Shown here in pieces: positions 21,472-31,400 of a stretch of 64,000 nt of DNA; within the stretch, counting starts at the first letter, position 1; the number at the start of each line of letters is the position of its first letter. The notes under the pieces are model-generated. The model ran no database searches. It had not been told where the DNA came from and worked only from the letters and a program-made list of their open reading frames with translations. Source of the DNA: Hemileia vastatrix (taxonomy: Eukaryota; Basidiomycota; Pucciniomycetes; Pucciniales; Zaghouaniaceae). The stretch is taken from assembly GCA_030280995.1 (NCBI GenBank), contig JASXTE010000016.1, forward strand, positions 25,815,501-25,879,500, in the 5' to 3' direction. The position numbers and the translations under genes were made by a program.

Positions 21472-22508
21472 TGTAGGTAGACTCTTACAGTCGCCTTACT
21501 GTAAGCAGAATCTGAAGGAGTTGGATAAACCAAAGAAAACCCTGTCCTTCTAAGTGAAATAAGGGTTGTTCAAATAACTAAGCTCTCTAGTCTACTTGAA
21601 TTGTTTGAAATAGATAAATGTAACATCCATTTATATAAATGCTTATTGAGATTTAGAAAATAGCAGCATTTGAGAAAGAAATACTGATTACAAAAATTAA
21701 GGTGTACCAGAGAAAGATCTGTAAAGAAAGACCTTTATGTTTTATAAGATTTTATTTTCAACAAGATGACAATAAAAACAAGGCCCTGAGATGGAGACCT
21801 TTTCAATGATACCCTATATGTGTTGAAAATATAATTGTTGTGTTGTATTTCAAAAGTGTTATAAATTATAAATGTTATATGGGTATTATAATTTATTTAA
21901 ATTTGTTTTTATATATTAAATATTGTTAATAATCAAAAAAGACTCTCAATATTGAAACACAAAGACATAAAAACATTTAGAAGACTAAGATCCCCACTTT
22001 CATCTGATTCTCCTCCTCCAGACCTTTCCAACAATACCCTACATGCATAGGATCTACAATGAACTATTGATTTAGCAACCATAATAGATTCTAACCAAAT
22101 TTTGCCACAATAGCCAAACTTTTCTGCAGTGACCAAACTTTGCACTGGTGATCAGACTTTCCCATTGTGAGCAAATTTTGCCACAATGAGCTCTTTTTTC
22201 CATAATGAGCTAATTTTGCCATAATGAGCTAATTTGGCCAGATTGAGCTAAATTTTCCACTGTGAGTTAATTTTGCCACCATGACCAAACTTTGCCACAA
22301 TGACAGAATTTTTCCAGTACACTCCGCTTTTGCACCGGAAAATCACCGGAGCAAACTGGAGTGCACCGGAGCGCACCAGAAAAATCTGGGCTATCCAATG
22401 ATAAAAATCATTTTCCAAAATTCCAAATATCCAGCCTTATAATCTAGAAATTCACTACTAATCTTCAAATATAAACCTAAGTGGCATACCCAGATGTGGA
22501 ATGCCACA
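21472..22508 (-). repeat. E0 3' LTR (about 1.04 kb)
   Basis: On the plus strand it starts TGTAGGTAGACTC and ends GGAATGCCACA. Shared landmarks with the 5' LTR are the stem-loop CTTACAG...CTGTAAG at 21484-21505, the ATACCCTACATGCATAGGAT block and a minisatellite near 22090-22310. It lacks about 135 bp present in the 5' LTR at 47316-47450; the gap is flanked by AGAAAAA, which suggests a microhomology deletion. Confidence 0.9.
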
Positions 22509-22521
22509 TCCTCCCTCCAAT
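22509..22521 (-). other. E0 polypurine tract
   Basis: The sense strand reads TTGGAGGGAGGA directly before the LTR start TGTGGCATTCC. The same tract abuts the LTRs of E1, E2 and E3, which fixes the minus orientation of all four. Confidence 0.85.
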
Positions 22522-22584
22522 ATGGAATGTCCTCATTCATATTCAATTTTTAATCAATTTAAATTCTTTTTCACCTATTTGTTG

Positions 22585-22625
22585 ATAGTCTTTGATAATG
22601 ATATGGAAAGAGATCCAAGAAACAT
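22585..22625 (+). pseudogene. Remnant of antisense Zn2Cys6 gene (3' tail only) in E0
   Basis: The plus strand reads SFDNDMERDPRNIFF then stop, at the position where E2 has SFDDDVEQFQRNYLF then stop (56867-56916). The rest of the gene is missing between the PPT and this tail. E0 therefore once carried this antisense ORF. Confidence 0.55.
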
Positions 22626-22788
22626 TTTTTTCTGAAATTTTACTATTGGCGATTTTCAATCATTGTCCTTTCGCTGGTCTCCTATAAATTTACACTGTTT
22701 GTCTTCTTCTACCGCTCTTGATATAAATCATAATAAAAATAAAAATAAAATTTCGTGATGATTCCACTGCTGAGAGCAAGGTTTGAAT

Positions 22789-23966
22789 ATGTCAGCCTAA
22801 ATATCCTTAGGACTGAGTATTTCTTATGCTTAAAATAAGATAACCTTAAGTAGATTAAGCTTATATCTTAAAAATAAGGTTAAAATAATAATATATATTA
22901 TTTTATTATATATATATATAATTATTATTCTATTATATAATTTATAATAGTTTAAATAGCTTATCCATGGCCTAATAATACTTATTAAGGTGGTAATGGA
23001 GTCATAATATACTTATCTTAAGTGATATGAAGTAATGATTGACATACATAAGCTTATATGTATACATAAATCTCATATTCAGTGAAATATGCAGTATATT
23101 ATGTATATTTAGGTATATGAGTGGGTTTTAGCCCCTTAATAGCCTATAACCTTTGTTTTTCTGCTTATTTTAGGTCATATGGACAAAATCAGTTGACTCA
23201 AAACGCCTACAGAAGCATAGACACCTATATCAGGCGCATACACCCAGTTTGGACAACTAAAATTACTTCCTTGGATGGTTATTCACGGATTTATGGGTTG
23301 GAAGGATGTTTCTGGGTTAATATGGATGCTTGGGGATGTTATTGGGGGCTTAGACAGTTTATTTGTTTCCTTTATATGCTTTTAGTTTCATTAAATCTCT
23401 TTTTGATTATTTATTTTACCTGTTTCTTTATGGTATCCGCTTTTATCTGGGTTTTCTATTTATGGTATGACTCTGTGTTATTATTAATAGTGATGGAGGG
23501 TCCTTACTGGAGGTCTGGGTGTTGAAAATTCTTGAAGTGGACTCCATGGGGAGGTGATGAGCCCTCACAGTTCTGTAATTGCCGGGGATGGCAGTGACAT
23601 CATCTGGATTGAAGGTCTGTGCACTCCAGTGGATTTGGGTATAAGTAACGAGGGATTTTGACGGTTTATTATCATCATTCAATTATTACAATTCAAATCA
23701 ACACTAAAATACAATTATTAGCATTCAGAAATATATTATAAAGCCACTATAAATTGATATTATCTTTATATAAGCTATAACTATATTTTATTCTTCTATT
23801 TTCCACCACTAGCACGCATTTAAATCCAAGTATTGTGAGTTTTATTTGAGTATAACTATTCTATTAGTCTTCCCCTGAGTTTTAATCACTAAATCATTTA
23901 TCAATAAGTAGTAGGATCATAAAATAACACTATTATATCATACTTATATACTAGACTATACTGACA
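22789..23966. repeat. Putative solo LTR (1178 bp) inserted in the E0 3' region
   Basis: E2 and E3 have continuous sequence GGTTTGAATCCCTTCAG (57050, 61545). In E0 the block is opened after TTTGAAT and resumes AATCCCTTCAG at about 23968. The inserted piece starts TGTCAGCC and ends ACTGACA, with GAATA and GAATC as flanks (four of five bases match). TG...CA ends and a 4-5-bp duplication fit a solo LTR of a family not otherwise seen here. It is AT-rich with no convincing gene. Confidence 0.65.
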
Positions 23967-24329
23967 GAATCCCTTCAGACTCCCACATACCAGTCTTCCC
24001 ACTATGTCACAGCATAAGAGAGTGGATCTCCCTAATGAGCGGAATACTCTTGATTCCATTCTCATAGGTCCCCCCACTGAACCAAATTCTATGATTCCAA
24101 TCTCGCCATAAGGTCCTCCAAGCTTCCACCAAACAGCCTAACACTGAGACTTTAAAATAAACAATATAAATCCAACTACCACCCTGACTTCTGATTCCTT
24201 CATCAAAATTTTCATCCATTTTCTATTCAGAAACCTTTACAAAATACTTTTTTCCAGGCTTCCAATATTTAATTTTATGCATTTAGACCATGTTAAAGCG
24301 CCACAAATTTCACCAAATAGATTGACATT

Positions 24330-24750
24330 CCAATTTAAAGTCTTGGTGGATCAAACATTTAATTGATTTCCAGTTCCAACTACTATCCTAAACATTTCTC
24401 CAAAAATATCCATAAAATTTTGAACATCCTTGAAAATTATCCAGTTTAAAGTCTTGGAGGACTAACAGCATATCTTGAAATAAAATTATAAACTTCCAGT
24501 TTAAAGTCTTAGAGGACTATGATCCAATGAGGAACCAAATTCTTGAAATAAAATCGTAAAAACCATCCAGTTTAAAGTCTTAGTGGACTAACAGATCTTG
24601 AATACAAATAAGACCTTAAAGAAAATCTTTAAAAGAAGCTGGTTTAAGGTCTTAGAGGTCTAACAGATCCCAAAATAACAAATATAACCCTTTAAAGAAA
24701 GTCTTGAATAATAGCCAGTTTATAGTCTTGGAGGACTAACAGATCTTGAA
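24330..24750. repeat. Hairpin-motif array in E0 (AGTTTAAAGTC type)
   Basis: Six to seven degenerate copies of CCAGTTTAAAGTCTTGG followed by a GGACTAAC-like end occur at about 24336, 24442, 24499, 24568, 24640 and 24717. Each can fold: GTT pairs with AAC and AGTC with GACT around a 6-nt loop. Related arrays lie at 57499-57968 and 61989-62785. Confidence 0.8.
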
Positions 24751-24839
24751 GTAGGATCCAATTTTGCTCAAGCTCCACTTGACCCTTTTTCCTATATAAA
24801 ATATACTATAAAAGAAATAAACCAAAAGAAATGTTGAAA

Positions 24840-25090
24840 ATTAAATTTAAGAAAATTTGAAAAAAAAAAAATAAAATAAAATAAAATAATAATAATTGTA
24901 TGTTTATATATTTATTTTATTTTTATTTTATTTATTTATTTATTATTTATTTTTTTATTATTTTTTTTAAATGATGAAAATAATAAAATGTTATAAATGA
25001 TTTTTAAGTAATAAAATTTAAAATTAAAATTTAAAAAAAATTATAAACGAATTTGAAATATGAAATTCATGAAATGTAAAATAAAATTTA
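24840..25090. repeat. AT-rich low-complexity tract
   Basis: Irregular ATTT and AAAT runs (for example TTATTTATTTATTATT near 24930) with no coding potential. Equivalent tracts occupy the same relative place in E2 (59160-59390) and E3 (62905-63165). Confidence 0.8.
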
Positions 25091-25092
25091 AA

Positions 25093-25300
25093 AGATGCCC
25101 CCCAGCCAATTGATGAGCCCTACCCTTGGAATCATACCCACATCCAAGTGCAACTTGATGTGGTTAAACAATTTTGAGAAATTGAAAATACAAAATTAAT
25201 AAATGAAAGTTTAGGAAAATAAAATTTTATGATAATGATCACTGGGTGGGCTCCCTCCAATTTGTAAAAATGATTAGAGACCACCAGTGAGAATCACCCT
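25093..25300. other. Conserved structured non-coding block of E0
   Basis: Two stem-loops conserved in all four gypsy copies. The first, at about 25139-25165, pairs CCACATC with GATGTGG and AAGT with ACTT. The second, at about 25237-25292, pairs TCACTGG with CCAGTGA and continues inward. The block starts GATGCCCCCCAGCCA. Equivalents lie at 51907-52232, 59392-59591 and 63165-63366. Confidence 0.75.
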
Positions 25301-25383
25301 TAACAATATTTATAGTATTATAAAAATTAAAATGAAAGAAAAACATATTTCATTATATAAAAAATCTAACATAAAAGAAATAA

Positions 25384-25442
25384 CAAAATAAAAAATAAAA
25401 AATAAAAAATAAAAAATAAAAAATAAAAAATAAAAAATAAAA
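25384..25442. repeat. Simple repeat (AAAAAAT)n
   Basis: About eight uninterrupted 7-bp units of A-runs with a single T. Confidence 0.9.
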
Positions 25443-25572
25443 ATGAATCTTGAATCCGGAAGTGGGAGAATTGTCTTTTGGTACATTCCAGTTTATAGTC
25501 TTAGTGGACTTCATATAGATTAAAAAAAATCCAGGATTCAACTAGAAACAGGGAAAAATTGGTAACAAACAT

Positions 25573-26155
25573 TGTGGGGTAATTTGGTATAGAGCAGCCA
25601 GACCATCAATTACACCCAAACTTTCCATTTTTTAATTCAGAAGGCTCCCCTGTGAACATTTCTACCAATAAAAAAAAATTGTCAATCCAACATATATCTT
25701 CCCAATAATTTTTGTCGCTTTTAAGAATTTGAAGAATTTTCAAACGAATGTCTTCATAAATGTTGTAAATTTTGTTAACAATTTTGTCTCCCATACCATA
25801 GTAAAATGACAGTAATATTTTTAATAAGAAAGTAGTTTATCCTCATTCCGGAGTTAAACTTTGACAAAATTTTATTTTAATTGATTATGTAGTTTATCCT
25901 TGTTTCGGAGTCCCTTTTAAAACAATTGTAGAAATAGTTTACCCTCATTTCGGAGTTAAACTTTGACAAAATTTTATTTAATCAATTATGTAGTTTATCC
26001 TTGTTTCAGAGTCCCTTTAAAACAACTGTAGAAATAGTTTACCCTCATTTTGGAGTTAAACTTTCACAAAAATTTATTTAATCGATTATGTAGTTTATCC
26101 TCATTTAGGAGTCCCTTTAAAACAATTGTATAAATAGTTTAACCTCAATTCAGAG
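25573..26155. repeat. E0 hairpin III and AGTTTAnCCTC array before the pol stop
   Basis: At 25573-25611 GGGGTAATT pairs with AATTACACCC around a loop. From 25831 to 26150 seven copies of AGTTTATCCTCATTTCGGAG-like sequence repeat every 45-60 bp. In alternate copies AGTTTA pairs with TAAACT and CTC with GAG. The array ends at the integrase stop. Confidence 0.75.
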
Positions 26156-27640
26156 TTAAATTTCAGCACATCTTGTGCCCCTAGGATAGAACCGTTTGAC
26201 TTGATCAGTAGCTACCCTCTTCTTTAAAACTAATCCATACAATTCTTCCAAAACATATCAACTGCCAGATACTTGTTCTTTGACTTTATATGGTTTATTT
26301 CACCTATCTGCAAACATCTTGCCCCATTGGCTCTCCAAACTCCTATTATACACCAAAACCATATCTCCAGTTTTAAAAGGTTTTCTAAGTCAATGTGCCA
26401 ACCACTCATCCCAATATCTTACTGGCTGATTTTGGATCTTCATCATCTGCCAATATGCCTTTTCTAAGTACTCTTCTTTCTTTTCTAGCTGCATCATTCT
26501 TGCACATAATAACTCTTCATTAGTCTTGACCATGTCCCAATCAACTCCAAGATATGATTCAGCTTCCAAATCAACCTGTAAAACTGCTTTCTGTCCAAAA
26601 ACAAGTTCATAGGGTGAAAATTCTGTTGTCCTTTTGGCAGTAAATCTATCAGAAAATAAAACTAAAGGTAAATAATGCCTCCACTTTTCTGCACTTGACC
26701 CACACATTTTGACTAAAGCATCCTTAATAACTTGATTCCCTCTTTTAACCATACCTTCAGCTTCAGGATAATAAGGAGTTTCTACCCTAACCTTTGACTC
26801 AACTTTTGATATAGCTTCTCTAAGCTCTGTCCCAAACTCAGGACCTCCATCTACTGTTACCAATTTCATAACTCCATATCAATACACCCAATTTTTTAAA
26901 ATAAATTCTGCCACATTTTTGGCAGTCAAATTAATAAGAGGCGCTGCCTCTACCCAACCAGATAAATCATCTCTAGCTACAATTAAATATTTATACCTTC
27001 CCTCCTTAATATGAATTGCATCCAAGCTAACCCTTCCATAGAGAGTTTTTTCTCCGGTAGCATGTCCAGGTTCTTTTGGCCTTAAATAACTTCTTCTTTG
27101 AAATTCTTTGCATGAATGAACCAGCTTTTTAACAGCCATCTTCATGCATGGACACCAAAATTGATCAGAAATTCTTCTGAAAGTTACTCCAACATCTCTA
27201 TTCCCAAGATCTTCAGGCAGTGACTTTAAAACTAATTCTTGCCCTTTATTTTGAGTTAAAACTACTTGAGGATTTGGATACCTCCTTTTCATTAATTGTT
27301 GACCAGATAAGTAAAACATAAATAACTTCCTTTTTATAGCCACCCATTCATCATCTTCACAATCTTCTGGCCTTTCTAAAGTCAATAAATATTTGACCAA
27401 CAACAAATAAAAACCAGTCTGACCCCAGACTTCATCTTGAAAGTTGATTAATATAATATCAATGGACACTTCTCTATCACCAATATCACCTGCACATGAA
27501 TGAGCCAATAGACATTGACCACAAATTTGATTCTTGATTGAGCTATGTCTATTTTCTTCATCTGAACCTTTTGACCTTTTAGAAACCAAATTCAAAAATA
27601 CCTTTTTCTCTTCTTCACCCATTTTAACTAAATTTTCTTA
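26156..27640 (-). pseudogene. E0 integrase
   Basis: Reading down from about 27300: ESLPEDLGNRDVGVTFRR, where a zinc-binding His is Asn, and CKEFQRRSYLRPKEPG, where the second CxxC Cys is Phe, so the zinc domain is damaged. The core keeps YGRVSLDAIHIKEGRY (first Asp), LVTVDGGPEFG (second Asp) and YYPEAEGMVKRG (Glu). A stop (Trp-Val-Tyr-stop) falls near 26880. The C-terminal part has YELVFGQKAVLQVDLEAESY; the GPY/F module and end of the protein are shifted out of frame before the stop at 26156. It is 60-70% alike with E1 by eye. Confidence 0.85.
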
Positions 27641-28366
27641 TTCTCCAACATATACACCCTTCCTTAACCTACTACTATCCCAGACTAATACTCCCTCTTC
27701 ATCTATATACACAAAATCTTCTTCTACCTCTTTTTTACCAAATTTATTCACACCAATTCCATCAAGTTTATCAATATAAAAATAATTCTCTAGTTTATAC
27801 TCTTGGTGGAGGTCATCATCACAGTCATCTAAACACAATATTCCTGCCAGTTTAAACTCATGGGGGAGGTATGGAAAGTCTTCAGCTCCTTTAGTGCTGG
27901 CTTTGATCATAGGTATATCTTCATCTAACTCTTCTGAGTCTGAATCATCTTCAGTGGGTGGTCTTCTTGACAAACCATCTGGCATAGTAAAATTTTTGCC
28001 AGGCTTATGAACTAAGTCAAAAGAAAAATTTTGAATGAATGCTACCCATCTAGTCATAGGTGCATTTGGTAAACTTGGGGAATTAATCAATTGAATTAAT
28101 GATTTTGCATCCACTTGCAATTCAAAGTGTTGGCCCCACAAAACATTTTGAAGTTTCTTTAAGATTTTTGCCACTCCACACAGTTCCAATTTTGGCTGAG
28201 AATATTTTTATTTGACTTCGGTGAATACCACAGGTTCATAACTAACTGGCCTAATGTAACCAGCTTTATCCATCTGAGACAAAATTGCCCCAGAAGAAAC
28301 CTGACTTGAGTCAACTGCTAAATAATTCCTACCAGCATATTTTCCATAATCTAACTTGTGAAGGAC
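27641..28366 (-). pseudogene. E0 RNase H and linker
   Basis: RNase H sequence reads AVDSSQVSSGAILSQMDKAG near 28260-28320 (catalytic Asp), EVK then QPKLELCGVAKILKKLQNVL (Glu) and FELQVDAKSLIQLINS (Asp). VHKPGKNFTMPDGLSRRPPT marks the end of the domain. An acidic linker (DDSDSEELDEDIPMIKAST) leads to integrase. A stop falls near 28209. RNase H would remove the RNA from the cDNA hybrid. Confidence 0.83.
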
Positions 28367-29806
28367 TTAATCTTTTCCCACAATCTTCTTCAATCTCTCA
28401 AACGCCCTTTCACACTCTTCATCCCACTCCCAATCTGCATCCTTTCTTTTAAATTTTCTCAACAGAGCTGCCAATGAAGAAAAGTCCTTGAAAAACATTC
28501 GAACATAAACACATATGCCTAAAAACCCCTTAACTTTGGTTGTATTCATGGGTCTTGGCCAGGACTGAATTTTATTCTCTTTATTCTTGGACATAATCCT
28601 ACCCTCTCTACATACCACATGACCTAAAATCTCTAAAGCTGGCACACAACATGAAAATTTTGAACCCAAAATAGTTAAACCAGATTCTTCAATTCTAAAA
28701 AAGATCCTTTCTAAAGTGATTGCATACTCCCAGATGAAATTTTGTATCCCTGGGTTCTCCTCCAACACTTCATTATCATAATCTGTTGAAGGTCCTTTAA
28801 TGCCTTCATTGTCAATAAAGATTCCAGCATATTGAGGAATTTCATCTTGAAGAATCCAATACATCTGAGCTTGATAAACAGCAACTGAATCTGTTTCTCC
28901 TTGAGGTAATCTTGTCAATTGTAATCATCCTAGCGGTGTATCAAAAGTAGTGAGAGGCCTAGAGTCTGGATGCAACTCTATCTCATCATATCCCCCCATA
29001 ATATCTCCTAAACCATAACACACTCTACCAGAAAATGCTTCCACAAACTCCTCAGCACTAGGTGGTATACCAGCATCCTTTCTTGTAACCCTAATTAATT
29101 CCCTGAGATCATGAACTACTCTAAGTTTGCCATTTGGTTTCTTGATACAAAATACCGGACTAAAATATCATGATGATTATTGCTCATACAGTCCAGTGCA
29201 AATCCTTTCTCTGACAACTTCAATATAAGCTTCTTTTAATGCAGCCGGAATCGGGATTTGTTTTTTCTGCCACAGTTCATGACATACTACAGGAATCTTG
29301 TAAGGCTCCCCATAGGAATGCTTCAACACACCCCTCTCCTCTTCTACAAAAGTAATGGCCTTCTCTTGCTTGACCATCACATCCAACAACAACTTCTTCT
29401 TTTCTCCAGACAACCAACCATCAGGTCCAAAATTAACAACACCTAATCTATCAAAAGTGATTCTTGACGTTTCAGAGAATTTGGGTGGATTCTTCACCAA
29501 GGGACATTCATAAGGATCTCTTGATAGCCTTGCTCTTCTCAAAGGTGGATTTAATTCATCAGGTAGAAGTTCATTAATTGTTCTGATTTTATTTGCTACC
29601 TTCTTATATTTTGCTGCCTCCACATCTACATAAACTTGAGGTAAAATATTTATTTTTGTATTGCCATTGGAAATTTCATCAAAGGAATTCACTTCTTTGT
29701 CAGAATCAGAATTAATATAAGTAGAAAAATATTTTATTTCATTTTTAAATTTAACCCTTTTCTCTTTTCCCTTGTCTAGTTTATCAACAATTTTTCCAAC
29801 ACCTTT
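28367..29806 (-). pseudogene. E0 reverse transcriptase
   Basis: From 29806 down: an N-terminal linker (KGVGKIVDKLDKGKEKRVKF), PPLRRARLSRDPYECPLV, ITFDRLGVVNFGPDGWLSGE and RT proper from IPAALKEAYIEVVRERICTG. Stops and frame changes occupy 28919-29176. The catalytic box at about 28807-28825 reads AGIFIDNEG, so the second Asp of the xxDD box is Asn. The thumb reads FSCCVPALEILGHVVCREGR and KGFLGICVYVRMFFKDFSSL. The first codons abut the 10.5-kb element exactly at its TTT duplication. Confidence 0.86.
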
Positions 29807-29850
29807 CACCACGGGAAATCTAGGGGTGAATTGCTAGCAATCCCCTCTCT
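29807..29850 (+). repeat. Left terminal inverted repeat of the 10.5-kb element
   Basis: It runs CACCACGGGAAATCTAGG, then GGTGAATTGCTAGCAAT and CCCCTC. The GAATTGCTAGCAATCC core is itself nearly palindromic. Confidence 0.85.
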
Positions 29851-30390
29851 TGAAATTTAGAGTGTCCCTTAAATATGCCAGGTTTATGAATACTTTATAA
29901 ACATAAGTAAATTAGAGTTAGATTTACATTTATTCTCAGGGTTGATTATAGACAGAATATCAACTGATTCCAAATTATGCACAAGTTGATCCTATAGAAC
30001 TTGATTTTGGTCCTCTGTAGAGCACAAATTGAGCACAAATTGATCTAACCTAAGCCTATGCATATATAATAATTCAGGATACTTGCTCTATTAAATATGA
30101 TAATAAAATAAAATATTGATGAATTTATATAAAAAAAATTATTATGTAAGATATTAAATTATAAATTTAGGCATCATAGGAGGGCACTTAATAGAACTTA
30201 ATTATACTATGTGACACCTTAATACTGTATCACGCAGTTTGAAACATTTTAAACAAAAATGAGTCATGATGTGCAATAAAATTGCTTGGACAGACACTTT
30301 CAAAATTAATACTGACCATAATACACAAGTATGAAACCTTGGCATCTATCCAATAAAAGATTTTCGTTCTGATAAATGGATTTTTCTCAG
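29851..30390. other. Left subterminal region of the 10.5-kb element
   Basis: AT-rich, with no gene. Short recurring words such as AGAGCACAAATTGAGCAC and ACAAGTTGATC occur near 29970-30045 and may be subterminal motifs, but I see no regular array. Confidence 0.5.
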
Positions 30391-30600
30391 TTACTCCCTG
30401 CTAAAAAGTGTCCTTCTGAGGTTTGTCTGACCTTCAGGGGGGTAATTTGGCCACATCACACTACTTCTATTTCCATGATTGACCAAAACATCATCCTCAT
30501 TCCCATCTAAAGATTTGATCTCATCTGACTGTGGCTGATCAAAGGGGTCCACCACAAGTTTAGCCAAAATATTGGTGAACACTTTTTTGATGGATAGTGA
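30391..30600 (-). repeat. Inverted satellite unit at the left edge of the array
   Basis: This piece is a satellite unit in reverse orientation. On the minus strand it carries both hairpins and the conserved SDEIKSLDGNEDDVLVNH reading, which parallels SDGINLLYGNENDILLNH in a plus-strand unit at 34234-34422. All other units point the other way. Confidence 0.7.
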
Positions 30601-30610
30601 CTAACTGGTG

Positions 30611-31400
30611 CTTTCCAAAATTGTCCACCTCAAGTTAGGATAAACTTCAAGAGGATAAATTTATTATGAATACCAAATTAACTGAATAATACTTTTGCCT
30701 TAGCTACTCTGCATCATAAAAGTGTCCAAATGAGGATTAGCCATAATTCATGTAGACACTTTTGGAAAGGCACAGTCTGATTGGTTTAATATCTATATAT
30801 GGCAATAAGTATCAGTTTTTTATCAACATGGAACTAGAATTAATTTAATATGGCCAAAGTATCCACCTGAAGTTTGGCCAAAATACAGGTGGAAATTTTT
30901 ATGAGGATTACTTGATGAAATGAAGAAGACTTGCAATTACTTTCCATCATAAAATTTTCAAACTTAAGTTTATCAAAAATTGTGGTGACACTTTTTCCAG
31001 ATCCAGTCATATGGGATCAACTCTCTATATGGCAATGAGAATCAATTTTTAGTCAATCATGGCATTAGAAGTAATTTTATATGGAAAAACTTTCCACCTG
31101 ATTTTTGGGCAAAAATAAGTTGGAAATGTTTATTAGGAATACTAGATTAACTAAAGAAGACTTGCACCCTACTACTGTCCATCATAAAAGTGTCCACCAG
31201 AAGAATTCTCAAACTTGTGGTTGACACCTTTGGCCTGGTCCAGCCATATGGGATCAATTCTGCATATGGAAATGAGGATTTAATTTGGTCAATCATGGTA
31301 CTAGAAGTAATTTGATATAGATAAAGTGTCCAACTAAATATTGGAAAAAAATCAGTTGAAAACTTCATTTAGTTTTTCAAAAAATCAAATTAAGTCAAAT
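30611..31400 (+). repeat. Three short (~238-bp) satellite units
   Basis: Hairpin-1 positions at about 30711, 30948 and 31186 give a ~238-bp period. Each unit has a degenerate hairpin 1, a CATATGGGATCAA-like block and hairpin 2 (CCACCTGAAGTTTGGCCAAA type). They lack the ~370-bp AT-rich segment present in the long units, so they look like the ancestral monomer. Confidence 0.75.

Noticed and set aside
23121..23525. 134-codon ORF with membrane-like segments
   Set aside because: It lies inside the putative solo LTR. Hydrophobicity follows from T-rich DNA, and no supporting homology is seen.
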